This document shows, in pieces, positions 1 through 8,665 of a DNA stretch of 64,000 nucleotides; position 1 is the first letter of the stretch, and the number at the start of each line of letters is the position of its first letter. Below the pieces are notes generated by a model. The model saw only the letters and a list, made by a program, of their open reading frames with translations. It did not search any database and was not told where the DNA came from. Source of the stretch: Butyribacter intestini (GTDB taxonomy: Bacteria; Bacillota; Clostridia; Lachnospirales; Lachnospiraceae); the NCBI GenBank assembly GCA_001414325.1, contig LLKB01000001.1, forward strand, positions 634,437 through 698,436, given 5' to 3'. The position numbers were made by a program, and so were the translations under genes.

Positions 1-831
1 GCTGCACAGTTGTATAAGGGCGGAGAGATAAAGAGGGAAGAAGCCCAGTATCTTATGATGTTTTGCAATAATTTAAGCCCTATGTTTCTTATTGAATTTA
101 TCGGGGTAAAATGCCTTGATGTAAAAAATCCGTTTTTGATATTTGTCGTTGTCGCAGGTTCAGCGGTGATAAATGCATGGATAGTGAGAAAAAAATTGAC
201 GGTGAGAGAAAAATCTTCTCAGGGTAGCCGGGATAAAAAAATGATTGTGGATGTATATAAAAATGGAAGTGATGGAAAAAGTTTTAATGTCTGGAAGAAA
301 TTAAGTTACAAGAAAGCGGAGAGAATAGGAGAAAGTGTTAAGTTTGAAAAAAATATTAATGAAGGTAAAAAATTGAGCAGTAGGAAAGATGAGAGAAGCA
401 GAGAAAATGTTAAGACTGAAAAAAATTATCCGGTGATGGATGCCGTTGATGAGAGTATTGCGGATTCGTGTGAAACAATATTAAAAATAGGCGGTTACAT
501 AATATTATTTTCAATAATAACGAGTATAATAGAATATATAATTCCTGAAAAATACGATGTGGCAGGGTGCATTGCCGCAGGGATAACAGAGGTCAGCACA
601 GGTGCGATGCAGCTCGCAGGGAATGAATGGCTGTCCGGTATAAGAGTGATTATGACAGATGCGAAAACTATTGTTACGGTCTGGCTGTGTGCCTTTGGCG
701 GAATTTCAAGTGTTGCACAGACATACAGTGTACTGTCAGGAACAGACTTATCAATAAAAAAGTATGTGATTGCAAAGATAAGGCAGGGATTTATTGCAGT
801 AATACTTGCATTATTGGTGTTCAGGATATAA
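1..831 (+). CDS. YlbJ-like sporulation integral membrane protein (5' truncated by window)
   Basis: The frame is open through base 1, so the true start lies upstream and only the C-terminal part (about 276 codons) is present. The LYKGGEIKREEA and FCNNLSPMF motifs and the late FGGISSVAQTYSVLSGTDL motif resemble the nucleoside-recognition (Gate) family protein YlbJ. At least three hydrophobic segments are visible: near residues 28-60, about 160-180 and the last 50. Between them is a charged Lys/Glu/Ser-rich insertion (about residues 60-150) that looks like a lineage-specific cytoplasmic loop. YlbJ is known in spore formers as a membrane protein of the sporulation programme; transport of a small solute is an inference. 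It is followed 34 bases later by the aminopeptidase gene. Confidence 0.65.
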   Translation, partial: AAQLYKGGEIKREEAQYLMMFCNNLSPMFLIEFIGVKCLDVKNPFLIFVVVAGSAVINAWIVRKKLTVREKSSQGSRDKKMIVDVYKNGSDGKSFNVWKKLSYKKAERIGESVKFEKNINEGKKLSSRKDERSRENVKTEKNYPVMDAVDESIADSCETILKIGGYIILFSIITSIIEYIIPEKYDVAGCIAAGITEVSTGAMQLAGNEWLSGIRVIMTDAKTIVTVWLCAFGGISSVAQTYSVLSGTDLSIKKYVIAKIRQGFIAVILALLVFRI

Positions 832-865
832 AATATAGGGAGTGTGAAATGGAGGTTATTTTATT

Positions 866-2245
866 ATGGAAAGAAAAAATGCTTGGAAATCATATGATGA
901 AAACAACAAAAAAGAGTTAGAAATACTTTGTAAAGAATATAGAGAATTTCTGTCGGCAGGAAAGACAGAGAGAGAATGTGTAAAACAGATAATCGCACAG
1001 GCTGAGAGTGCAGGCTACAGAAATCTTGATGTTTATCTTAAATCTGGTGAAAAACTTAAATGTGGCGATAAAATATACTCAGTGTGCATGAATAAGACGG
1101 TTGCAATGTTCCAGATAGGAAAAGAGCCGCTTGATAGTGGAATGAATATATTAGGGGCACATATCGATTCACCTAGAATGGATATAAAGCAGAATCCTTT
1201 GTATGAGGACAGTGACCTTGCATATCTCGATACACATTATTACGGCGGTATCAAGAAATACCAGTGGGTAACAATTCCTCTTGCAATCCATGGTGTTATT
1301 GCAAAGAAAGATGGAAGTGTTGTCGAGGTAAATATAGGAGAGAACGATAACGATCCTGTATTTTGCGTGAGCGACCTTCTTATACATCTTGCAGCAAATC
1401 AGATGGAAAAGAAAGCTTCAAAGGTTATCGATGGCGAAAACCTTGATGTTTTAGTCGGAAGCATACCACTTAATGATGAGGAAAAAGAAGCTGTATCAAA
1501 GGGCGTACTTGCAATATTAAAAGAAAAATACGGAATGGAAGAAGAGGACTTTATGTCATCAGAGCTTGAGGTCGTACCGGCAGGAAAGGCAAGAGAACTC
1601 GGCTTTGACAGAAGTATGATAATGTCTTACGGACAGGATGACAGAGTATGTGCTTACACCTCGCTTGCTGCAATGCTTGGAACTGATGCCGAGCTTGAAA
1701 AAACAGCCTGCTGTCTTTTAGTAGACAAGGAAGAAATCGGAAGTGTCGGTGCAACAGGAATGCAGTCGAAATTCTTTGAAAATGTCGTGGCAGAACTTAT
1801 AAGTCTTGAGGGTGATTATAATGACCTTAAACTTAGAAGATGCCTTGCAAACAGCAAGATGCTTTCATCAGATGTAAATGCAGGCTATGACCCGCTTTTT
1901 GCAGATGCCTTTGAAAAGAAAAACGCATCATTCTGCGGACGCGGAGTTGTATTCAGCAAATTTACGGGAAGCCGCGGAAAATCAGGTTCAAATGATGCAA
2001 ACGCAGAATATATAGCAAAACTCAGAAAGATAATGGATGACAACAATGTGCATTATCAGATGGCAGAGCTTGGAAAAGTAGATGTAGGTGGCGGCGGAAC
2101 AATCGCTTATATCATGTCACTTTACGGAATGGAAGTAATCGACTGTGGTGTAGCTATATTAAATATGCATGCACCGTGGGAGGTAGCAAGCAAAGCAGAT
2201 GTTTACGAAGCAAAGAAATGCTATGAGGCATTCCTTAAAAATTAG
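866..2245 (+). CDS. M18 family zinc aminopeptidase
   Basis: This is a full-length (459 aa) cytoplasmic metallo-aminopeptidase of the M18 (aspartyl aminopeptidase) family, which removes N-terminal residues from peptides. Visible metal and catalytic landmarks are GAHIDSPR (His ligand) near residue 95, SYGQDDRVCAY (bridging Asp) near 255, DKEEIGSVGA (catalytic Glu pair) near 290 and NMHAPWEVAS (His ligand) near 430. The ATG at 866 follows a GGAGG-like site. It probably shares a transcript with pheA, which starts 29 bases downstream. Nothing unusual is seen in it. Confidence 0.93.
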   Translation: MERKNAWKSYDENNKKELEILCKEYREFLSAGKTERECVKQIIAQAESAGYRNLDVYLKSGEKLKCGDKIYSVCMNKTVAMFQIGKEPLDSGMNILGAHIDSPRMDIKQNPLYEDSDLAYLDTHYYGGIKKYQWVTIPLAIHGVIAKKDGSVVEVNIGENDNDPVFCVSDLLIHLAANQMEKKASKVIDGENLDVLVGSIPLNDEEKEAVSKGVLAILKEKYGMEEEDFMSSELEVVPAGKARELGFDRSMIMSYGQDDRVCAYTSLAAMLGTDAELEKTACCLLVDKEEIGSVGATGMQSKFFENVVAELISLEGDYNDLKLRRCLANSKMLSSDVNAGYDPLFADAFEKKNASFCGRGVVFSKFTGSRGKSGSNDANAEYIAKLRKIMDDNNVHYQMAELGKVDVGGGGTIAYIMSLYGMEVIDCGVAILNMHAPWEVASKADVYEAKKCYEAFLKN

Positions 2246-2274
2246 AGATAAAGAACTGAAGGGAAAATAGATTT

Positions 2275-3414
2275 ATGGTTGTTGACTTAAAAGAAAGCAG
2301 AAAAAAAATTGATAATATCGATAAGGAGATAGCAAAGCTCTTTGAAGAAAGAATGAAAGTTGCAACGGATGTTGCGGCGTATAAAAGAAGTACGGGAAAA
2401 AAAGTCTTTGACCCCGTAAGAGAAGAAGAAAAGATAAAGACTCTCAGAGAACTTACAACTGATGAATTTAATAAGACAGGAATAGAAGATCTCTTTAGAC
2501 AGATAATGTCAATAAGCAGAAAGTATCAGTATAAAGTTCTTGGAAGTGAGACAAATGAGCTGCTGCCATTTAAGCAGGTGGACAAGCTCGATGTTGACAA
2601 AGATACAAGAATCGTATGCTTCGGAGAACATGGGGCATATACTGAGCAGGCAATGGAGGAAGTATTTGGAACAGATATAACCTCCATGAACAGGCTTTCT
2701 TTTAAGGAGGTACTTGAGACAGTAGCAAACGGTGAGGCAAAATACGGAGTTATACCTATTGAAAACACTTCAACAGGCGGAATAAACGACACATATGACC
2801 TTCTTCTCGATTATGATATAACAATAGTTGCAGAGCATGTAGTAAAAGTAGAACAGGCACTTCTTGGAAAACCGGGAGCAAAAATATCAGATATAAAAAA
2901 GGTGTATTCACATCCGCAGGGAATAATGCAATGTTCAAAATTTATAACAGAACAGGGAATGGAAAGTGAATCATACATGAGCACATCAAGTGCGGCGAAA
3001 AAAGTAGCCGAGGAAGACGATATCTCGCAGGGAGCTATTGCAAGCACAAGAGCCGCAAAGCTTTTCGGACTTGATGTATTAAAAGAGAGTATCAACTTTG
3101 AAAACAGTAACTATACGAGATTTATCATAGTCACAAATCAGAAAGTATTCCTTTCAAATGCAAATAAAATAAGTCTTTCATTTGAGATAAAGCACCAGGC
3201 AGGAGCACTTTACAATATGCTCTCAAACTTCTATTACAATGACTTAAATCTTACAAAGATAGAGTCAAGACCGATAGAAAACAGAAATTGGGAGTACCAG
3301 TTCTTTGTAGATATTGAGGGAAACCTAAATGATCCGGGTGTGCGGAATGCACTTGCATGTATAAGTGAGTGTGCAAAACAGCTGACAATACTTGGAAATG
3401 TGAGGACGAAGTAA
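2275..3414 (+). CDS. pheA: bifunctional chorismate mutase / prephenate dehydratase
   Basis: It catalyses chorismate to prephenate to phenylpyruvate, the committed branch of phenylalanine synthesis. The N-terminal AroQ-type chorismate mutase helices occupy residues 1-90 (DLKESRKKIDNIDKEIAKLF, DPVREEEKI). The prephenate dehydratase domain covers about 108-285 (FGEHGAYTEQA, IPIENTSTGGI, NSNYTRFI). The C-terminal ACT domain (about 295-375) carries ESRPIENRNWEYQF, the phenylalanine-binding ESRP motif. Its 379-aa length matches the P-protein family, so feedback inhibition by phenylalanine is expected. The start at 2275 is preceded by GAAGGGAAAAT. It lies in the host segment and is ordinary. Confidence 0.95.
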   Translation: MVVDLKESRKKIDNIDKEIAKLFEERMKVATDVAAYKRSTGKKVFDPVREEEKIKTLRELTTDEFNKTGIEDLFRQIMSISRKYQYKVLGSETNELLPFKQVDKLDVDKDTRIVCFGEHGAYTEQAMEEVFGTDITSMNRLSFKEVLETVANGEAKYGVIPIENTSTGGINDTYDLLLDYDITIVAEHVVKVEQALLGKPGAKISDIKKVYSHPQGIMQCSKFITEQGMESESYMSTSSAAKKVAEEDDISQGAIASTRAAKLFGLDVLKESINFENSNYTRFIIVTNQKVFLSNANKISLSFEIKHQAGALYNMLSNFYYNDLNLTKIESRPIENRNWEYQFFVDIEGNLNDPGVRNALACISECAKQLTILGNVRTK

Positions 3415-3462
3415 AAATAATGCCACTGTTATTGCAATTTATGAAGACTGTATTTTAAACAC

Positions 3463-3608
3463 TTATATTATATTGTTGACGATTTGTATCATCAGTTTGC
3501 TCCTCACGAGGTTACCAAACGAAGGCATATCCTGGACGCAAAATTATCTGACTCAGAAATCATTACGATTAGTTTTTGTGTGGAATTGGCAGGTGTTGAT
3601 TACGATTA
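3463..3608 (+). pseudogene. N-terminal fragment of a transposase (IS982/IS4-like DDE)
   Basis: In the frame that contains GTT-GAC-GAT at 3475 the translation reads YYIVDDLYHQFAPHEVTKRR followed by ILDAKLSDSEIITISFC. This matches the conserved N-terminus of DDE transposases with the IVDDLY...LSDSEIITI pattern. A TAA stops it after about 48 codons, and no catalytic domain follows. It is therefore a decayed insertion-sequence remnant. A different frame over the same bases gives an 89-codon ORF ending in a Cys-rich stretch (CAVCG...CVLC) that overlaps the next start as ATGA. That ORF has no credible start or ribosome site, although its last 35 codons (3638-3742) might be a relic of a small Cys-pair protein. 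Confidence 0.6.
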
Positions 3609-3738
3609 AGGGATTAAATGATATAAAGTGCCAGCAAAAACATATAAAGTGTGCAGTATGTGGTGTTAGCATGGGACAGACAGGCAGCTGTGTATTATGT
3701 ACTAAAGTAGAGCATATTGCGAGGCAGGTGATAACAAT

Positions 3739-4560
3739 ATGAAGATAAATATAGGAAATCATGAGTTCACAGAATTATGGGATGGTGTTTTGTACAAAGT
3801 TTTGTCGGATTATCCTAATGTAGGTGCTAATGAAATGAAAGACATTATTGACTTTGTGAATTATGAGGAAATTAATGGAAGACAATGTGAAATAGAAGCT
3901 GACAGGGACGATATTTTACAGTATGTTCAGAAAGAAATGTTAAATCCGGATAAATATAAGAATGTACGCAGACCTGAAATTATAAGAGAATGTACGGCGT
4001 GTAAAACAAGGGGAGGTTGTATGACAGATTTGGTGTGTCATACGGCACCTTTAGAAAATGCAATTTCCATTTTGAAGTGTGGTTCTTTATTATCGGCTGT
4101 AAATGCAAGGAAACTTCCGGATACTGTTTTACAGAAAGAAGACAGAAATGCAGCAAATGATCCCACAGATTTTTTTCATTATGTAATGTTTTCGTGGGGA
4201 AACTGTCAGGCTGGGGACAGATTGGTAATGGAGAGAAAACTGGGTAGAAGCCCGTCATCGGATGAGATGAGTGCAGGCTTTACACCGGGAGTACGTTTTT
4301 ATTTTAAGTATGATGATTTAGATAAGCATCCGCAGGCTATACACGATGGTTTTTTACCAATTAAGGTAAAAGATGAGGTTAAGCTGGCTGATTATGTGTA
4401 TATGATTGTCGTTCCATTTGAATACAAAGAACAAATAATGAAAGTTATGCCGGAATGTCTGGTAGACAGAGTATGTTGTTTAAGTCATGATAAGTTGGAT
4501 GTATGGCAGTGGTCAGAAAAAGTGTATTCTTTTGTGCATGAGATGACAAAATGTAATTAG
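3739..4560 (+). CDS. hypothetical protein with a weak DarT/ART-like motif
   Basis: The 273-aa product is not a family I can name with certainty. The N-terminal 90 residues are acidic and helical. A Cys cluster follows (ECTACKTRGGCMTDLVC, about 92-108). Then comes VCHTAPLENAISILKCGSLLS and, later, GVRFYFKYDD. That order (H-x-T, 'n..sIl..G.l', then 'V.FYF') is reminiscent of DarT-like and other ADP-ribosyltransferase folds, but this is inference from a short pattern. No DarG-like macrodomain antitoxin lies next to it. The ATG overlaps the stop of the preceding Cys-rich frame. rlmD begins 26 bases after its stop. The neighbouring transposase fragment suggests a disturbed region. Confidence 0.6.
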   Translation: MKINIGNHEFTELWDGVLYKVLSDYPNVGANEMKDIIDFVNYEEINGRQCEIEADRDDILQYVQKEMLNPDKYKNVRRPEIIRECTACKTRGGCMTDLVCHTAPLENAISILKCGSLLSAVNARKLPDTVLQKEDRNAANDPTDFFHYVMFSWGNCQAGDRLVMERKLGRSPSSDEMSAGFTPGVRFYFKYDDLDKHPQAIHDGFLPIKVKDEVKLADYVYMIVVPFEYKEQIMKVMPECLVDRVCCLSHDKLDVWQWSEKVYSFVHEMTKCN

Positions 4561-4585
4561 GACTAAGAAAGGCGGAAATATTTAC

Positions 4586-6484
4586 ATGAAAAAAGGAAAC
4601 ATATATGAAGGCATTGTAAAGAAAGTTGAATTTCCAAACAAGGCATATGTTGAGGTGATAGAGAAAGACGAAAACGGAAATGAAAAAAAAACTCTGACAA
4701 TTGTAAAAGGGGCATTGCCGGGACAAAAAATAAAATTCAGGGCAAAAAAAGTCAGAAAAGATAAAAGTCAGGGCATACTTTTGGAAGTAACAGAAAAATC
4801 GCCGCTTGAGACAGCAGAACCAATGTGCAGCCGGTTTGGAAAATGCGGTGGATGCAGTTATCAGACATTACCATATGAAAAACAGCTTGAACTTAAGAGA
4901 AATCAGGTGCTTGAGATAATAGATAATGTATATAAGACACTCGACTCATCTTTGGGGATAAAAAAAGATTATATATATGACGGAATACTGCCAAGTCCTG
5001 AAATCAAAGGCTACAGAAACAAGATGGAATTTTCGTTCGGTGATGAATACAAAGGAGGACCACTTACACTCGGTCTTCATAAAAAAGGCAGTGTTCATGA
5101 TATAGTAAATGCCTCAGGCTGTCAGATAGTGGATGATGATTACTCAAAAGTAATAGACTGCATAGTAGAATACTTCAGTGAAAAACAAGTACCACATTAC
5201 AATAAAAATACTCATCAGGGTGTTCTCAGGCATCTTCTTGTAAGAAGAGCGGTATCAACAGGGGAACTCCTTGTTGCACTCGTCACATCATCACAGCAGG
5301 ATATATCGGAGTATGTCAGTGAAGTATCAGAAAAATTAAATGGACTTAAGTATAATGGAAAATTAACAGGATTTATCCATATCATAAACGATGGATTAGG
5401 GGATGTGGTAAAAAGTGACAAAATGCACATCATTAGCGGAAAAGACTGGTTTACCGAAAAGATATTAGGACTTCAGTTTAAAATATCACCGTTTTCATTT
5501 TTCCAGACAAACACAAAAGGAGCTGAGGTGCTTTACACAAGGGCAAGAGACTATGTGCTTGGAGGAGAGGTGACAGGAGTCGGTAAAAATAGTGTTGGCG
5601 TTGGAATGGATGTTGAAAACTTAAGGATTAATAGCGTATGTTTAGAAATGACTGCTGACAGTTCTGATATTGTAGATGGATATTCTGAAAATGATGCCAA
5701 AAATGTTGATTTAGCTGAAATATACTCTGAAAAGACAGAAAATCTTGAGACAGAGACAAATGCAGGATTTAAGGATAAAGTCGTTTTTGACCTTTACAGC
5801 GGAACAGGAACGATAGCACAGATAATAGCACCTGTTGCAAAGAAAGTTATAGGTGTTGAGATTGTGGAAGAAGCAGTTGAGGCTGCAAAAGAAAATGCAG
5901 CGATAAACGGTCTTGATAACTGTGAATTTATAGCAGGTGATGTGCTTAAGGTGATAGATGAGATAGACGAGAAACCTGATTATATAATACTTGACCCACC
6001 GAGAGAGGGAATACACCCTAAGGCAATCAGAAAGATAATTGATTATGGGGTGGAGAATATAGTTTATATTTCATGTAAACCGACGAGCCTGTCACAGGAT
6101 CTTGCTACATTTGAGACATTTGGGTACCATGTGGAGAGGGTTAGCAATGTAGATATGTTCCCGGGAACGGTGCATGTGGAGACGGTTGTTCTTTTGTCCC
6201 AACAAAAACCAGATGACACGATAGAGATCGACTTAGACCTGGACGAGCTGGATGCCACCAGTGCCGAGTTGAAAGCAACCTATCAGGAAATCAAAGATTA
6301 TGTGCTGAAAGAATTTGGCTTGAAGGTTTCAAGTTTATATATTTCTCAGGTAAAACGCAAATGTGGAATTGAAGTGGGAGAAAACTATAATCTTCCAAAA
6401 TCAGAAAATGCAAGAGTTCCACAATGCCCGAAAGAGAAAGAAGATGCTATCAAGGCTGCCCTGAAATATTATGCGATGATCTAA
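4586..6484 (+). CDS. rlmD: 23S rRNA (uracil-5)-methyltransferase with element-derived C-terminal tail
   Basis: This is a RumA/RlmD-type SAM-dependent m5U methyltransferase. Residues 1-65 form a TRAM-like RNA-binding domain. Cys residues at about 76-93 (CSRFGKCGGCSYQ) fit the 4Fe-4S cluster site. SAM motif I is FDLYSGTGTIAQI (about 408), and DPPREGIHPK and YISCKP (catalytic Cys) follow. Two oddities are clear. First, a roughly 70-residue acidic insertion (about 330-403) separates YTRARDYVLG from KVVFDLYSG, where relatives have a short linker. Second, residues from about 533 on (after VHVET) are encoded by the integrated mobile element, adding 100 residues. The native end, VETVCLLSKKP, now terminates the recombinase at 25445. 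The enzyme is probably still active, since all catalytic motifs lie before the junction. Confidence 0.9.
   Translation: MKKGNIYEGIVKKVEFPNKAYVEVIEKDENGNEKKTLTIVKGALPGQKIKFRAKKVRKDKSQGILLEVTEKSPLETAEPMCSRFGKCGGCSYQTLPYEKQLELKRNQVLEIIDNVYKTLDSSLGIKKDYIYDGILPSPEIKGYRNKMEFSFGDEYKGGPLTLGLHKKGSVHDIVNASGCQIVDDDYSKVIDCIVEYFSEKQVPHYNKNTHQGVLRHLLVRRAVSTGELLVALVTSSQQDISEYVSEVSEKLNGLKYNGKLTGFIHIINDGLGDVVKSDKMHIISGKDWFTEKILGLQFKISPFSFFQTNTKGAEVLYTRARDYVLGGEVTGVGKNSVGVGMDVENLRINSVCLEMTADSSDIVDGYSENDAKNVDLAEIYSEKTENLETETNAGFKDKVVFDLYSGTGTIAQIIAPVAKKVIGVEIVEEAVEAAKENAAINGLDNCEFIAGDVLKVIDEIDEKPDYIILDPPREGIHPKAIRKIIDYGVENIVYISCKPTSLSQDLATFETFGYHVERVSNVDMFPGTVHVETVVLLSQQKPDDTIEIDLDLDELDATSAELKATYQEIKDYVLKEFGLKVSSLYISQVKRKCGIEVGENYNLPKSENARVPQCPKEKEDAIKAALKYYAMI
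6179..6206 (+). other. attL: left end of integrated element in rlmD
   Basis: GAGAC at 6179-6183 is shared with 25413-25417. Immediately inside is the arm TTGTCCCAACAAA (6194-6206), the exact reverse complement of TTTGTTGGGACAA at 25387-25399. Core plus outward-facing inverted arms is the expected layout of a large-serine-recombinase attP split into attL and attR. The 3' end of rum genes is a documented integration hot spot for streptococcal and clostridial elements. Confidence 0.82.
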
Positions 6485-6515
6485 GGACATCGCTGATTTC
6501 AAGGAGGAATAACAC

Positions 6516-6887
6516 ATGAAAAGCACATTTGAAAAAATGGGTGGAACCTACACACTTGGCGCAGATGGAATTTACTATCCGAATCTTATCAGTACAGATG
6601 AAGAACCGCATTATGGGAAATATGGAATGATGCGAAAAACATATCTGAAAGAGCATCGTCTGGCAATGTATTCTTTGTATATGTTAGAAGACAGACTGAC
6701 AGAACATTTGAATACTGTGGACGATGAAGCACAGGAGAGAATGGATATTCTGGTGCGTCAGATGATGGAGCGGCAGGGCATTACGGAAGAATTGAAAGCT
6801 CGTGACCAGATGGAATGGGTCAGAGCGGTAAATAATATCCGGAATGCTGCAGAAGAGATTGTGCGTCATGAAATAATTTATAAATAA
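6516..6887 (+). CDS. tnpV: TnpV family transposon-encoded protein
   Basis: The 123-aa product begins at the ATG after AAGGAGGAATAACAC. It has the TnpV pattern: an N-terminal GGTYTLGADGIYYPNL, then KYGMMRKTYLKEHR, and a helical C-terminal half. TnpV-like proteins are small accessory proteins of clostridial mobilizable transposons (Tn4451 class), of unknown function. It sits 31 bases downstream of the rlmD stop and is followed by a terminator, so it is probably co-transcribed with rlmD in the integrated state. In the excised circle it would follow the recombinase. Confidence 0.85.
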   Translation: MKSTFEKMGGTYTLGADGIYYPNLISTDEEPHYGKYGMMRKTYLKEHRLAMYSLYMLEDRLTEHLNTVDDEAQERMDILVRQMMERQGITEELKARDQMEWVRAVNNIRNAAEEIVRHEIIYK

Positions 6888-6893
6888 TAGCTG

Positions 6894-6923
6894 AGGGACT
6901 GTTGGACAGTCCCTTTGTTATTT
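6894..6923 (+). terminator. intrinsic terminator after tnpV
   Basis: AGGGACTG (6894-6901) and CAGTCCCT (6907-6914) form a perfect 8-bp stem with a five-base loop, followed by TTTGTTATTT. Confidence 0.75.
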
Positions 6924-7057
6924 CTTGGTAGCTAAAACTGGTGACAGGTGTTAATGACATAATTCGCGTTAAATACATATATTTTATTTGATTTTTATTG
7001 AAATGAGCTATGGTAAAGTTAAAAATCGTAAAAAAATACGAAAATATAAAATAACTA

Positions 7058-7086
7058 TTGACAGATTGGATGGGGGAAGGTATAAT
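7058..7086 (+). promoter_or_regulatory. consensus sigma-70 promoter for the AAA ATPase
   Basis: TTGACA (7058-7063), 17 bases, then TATAAT (7081-7086): perfect hexamers and spacing. The expected transcript start near 7093 excludes the upstream in-frame ATG at 7058 and supports the ATG at 7115 as the ATPase start. Confidence 0.85.
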
Positions 7087-7114
7087 CCAAGATGTAGAAA
7101 GGTATGGTGTAATT

Positions 7115-8392
7115 ATGTTTGTTTCATTTTCAGTAGGAAATACAGGTCCATTCAAGGAGATAACTGGAATCACAACCCTTGCGGAGAATTTGAAAAAAGA
7201 GTTCTTAGAGGAAAATACATTTGAAGTCTCTGGACAGAACTATAATAAAATTTCATACATTTATGGAGCAAATGGTTCTGGAAAAACAAATTATTTGGCA
7301 GCACTTACGAAAATGCAGAAGATGATAATAATGTCTACTGTGTTGGGAGCTAATAATAATAAGCTATTAGAAGTTCCTGCAATTAAGAAAGAACTAGCAG
7401 CACCAATCGAAACTTTTAAGTTTGATATTGATTGTAAAAGTAAAGAGACGTATTTTGAGATTCAGGTGATTATCGAGGAAATTTTATACACTTATTCATT
7501 TGCAATTCAGGATGGAAAAATTCAAAAAGAGCTTTTGACCAAAAAGAAAAAACGGACAGAAGTACTTATTAAGAGGACTTCTCCAAAATATGAAGACATA
7601 GTACTTCGCTCCGGATTGTCTAGTTTCAAGAATATGGTATCTGTTGTTAGAGAAGACGCATTATGCTTGGCAATGGCGGCTATGTTAAACAATCCTTTAG
7701 CAAGTATGATTCTGAATGAAATAATGAATTATCGTGTGATAAATATGGCTTCGGTTGGAAATGCACCGGATTTTGATGAAGAAAATACTAATGAGGAAGC
7801 AATAGAAAGATATCTCAAGTATTTAAAAATAGCTGATCCCACATTGACAAATTTAAAGGTTGATTTGGAATCAAAAATGGATAAACATGTATTGAGTGAA
7901 GACGATTTAGAGAACAAAGAGCTGGTCATCAAAAACATACATGTAAGTGTTCAATCACTTCATGCTACTTACAAAGATCATAAACAAGTTGGGGAGATAG
8001 AACTTCCATTTTTGAAGTATGAATCAAATGGAACTATTCGAATGCTGAGAGTTTTACCTGCTATTTTTGAGGCATTAGATGCTGGAAGTACGTTATTTAT
8101 TGATGAAATAGAGAATGGTTTACATCCTAATTTAGTAAAGCTTTTAGCTGGTTTGTTTAATTCTAATGAATCTAATCCGCATCATGCACAGTTAATATGT
8201 ACAACACATGACACACTGCTACTCGATGGAGTACGGAGAGATCAGGTATGGTTTACAGATAAGAACCAGTATGGAGAAACGAGAATGTGCAGATTAAGCG
8301 ATTATCCAAATGTGAGAAGTAATGATAATATTGCTGTAAAATACTTACAAGGAGTGTTTGGAGCTATTCCAAATACTCAGGATTTGAAATAA
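7115..8392 (+). CDS. AAA family ATPase (AAA_15/AAA_21, OLD/RloC-like, no TOPRIM)
   Basis: This 425-aa ABC-class ATPase starts MFVSFSVGNTGPFKEI, the typical N-terminus of the AAA_15/21 group. Walker A is YGANGSGKTN (about residue 50). Walker B is TLFIDEIENGLHP (about 330), followed by a TTHDTLLLDG H-loop region near 370. The central part is a helical insertion. No TOPRIM or other nuclease domain is joined to it, unlike OLD proteins. Such ATPases are known in anti-phage systems (AbiEii-type, Septu PtuA, RloC relatives), usually with a separate effector. It has its own consensus promoter, and a structured intergenic region separates it from the next gene. A defence role is inferred from family and location. 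Confidence 0.85.
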   Translation: MFVSFSVGNTGPFKEITGITTLAENLKKEFLEENTFEVSGQNYNKISYIYGANGSGKTNYLAALTKMQKMIIMSTVLGANNNKLLEVPAIKKELAAPIETFKFDIDCKSKETYFEIQVIIEEILYTYSFAIQDGKIQKELLTKKKKRTEVLIKRTSPKYEDIVLRSGLSSFKNMVSVVREDALCLAMAAMLNNPLASMILNEIMNYRVINMASVGNAPDFDEENTNEEAIERYLKYLKIADPTLTNLKVDLESKMDKHVLSEDDLENKELVIKNIHVSVQSLHATYKDHKQVGEIELPFLKYESNGTIRMLRVLPAIFEALDAGSTLFIDEIENGLHPNLVKLLAGLFNSNESNPHHAQLICTTHDTLLLDGVRRDQVWFTDKNQYGETRMCRLSDYPNVRSNDNIAVKYLQGVFGAIPNTQDLK

Positions 8393-8423
8393 AAAAAAAG
8401 AACCAAAGGGCCAACTTTGGTTC
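8390..8423 (-). terminator. minus-strand intrinsic terminator
   Basis: Read on the minus strand, GAACCAAAG (8423-8415), loop TTGGCC and CTTTGGTTC (8408-8400) form a perfect 9-bp stem followed directly by a run of nine T's. On the plus strand there is no T-run after the stem, so it should stop leftward transcripts. No leftward protein gene lies to its right before 8666. Confidence 0.7.
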
Positions 8424-8600
8424 GGATGGTGGATATCCACCGAAATGTAGTAACCATGGACGAAATGACCATGGCGCAATATAAAATAATCCATCTCTAT
8501 GATACCATGGTTACTGCAAACTTTCAACAGAAATTTAACACAGGGGGCATAAACATATGACAAAATTGTAGTAATATGGTAGCTATTGCGCCATTAAACT
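8424..8600. ncRNA. candidate structured RNA region, pseudoknot-like nested repeats
   Basis: Two perfect 11-bp inverted repeats interleave. AGTAACCATGG (8449-8459) pairs with CCATGGTTACT (8505-8515). ATGGCGCAATA (8471-8481), which lies inside that loop, pairs with TATTGCGCCAT (8584-8594) outside it. This is pseudoknot topology. There is also a 14-base palindrome GGTGGATATCCACC (8428-8441) and a repeated CGAAATG...ACCATGG unit (8441-8459 and 8461-8474). Together with the minus-strand terminator at 8400 this suggests a leftward RNA of roughly 200 bases, but strand and transcript are not shown by the sequence. No clear promoter was found. Confidence 0.4.
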
Positions 8601-8665
8601 TAAAAGTACTTTGGTCATTTCTCCTTTTCATATAGATATATTTTATATTAAACGGAGGAAACAAT

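Noticed and set aside
3473-3742. 89-codon frame with Cys pairs before 3739
   Set aside because: Its first half is the transposase remnant read in the wrong frame, and it lacks a ribosome site. Only the last third could be meaningful.
7058-7114. Upstream start for the AAA ATPase
   Set aside because: It overlaps the -35 element of a perfect promoter, so it cannot be on the transcript.
8345-8563. 72-codon minus-strand frame over the structured region
   Set aside because: TTG start without ribosome site. It spans the terminator and gene end, so it is likely chance.
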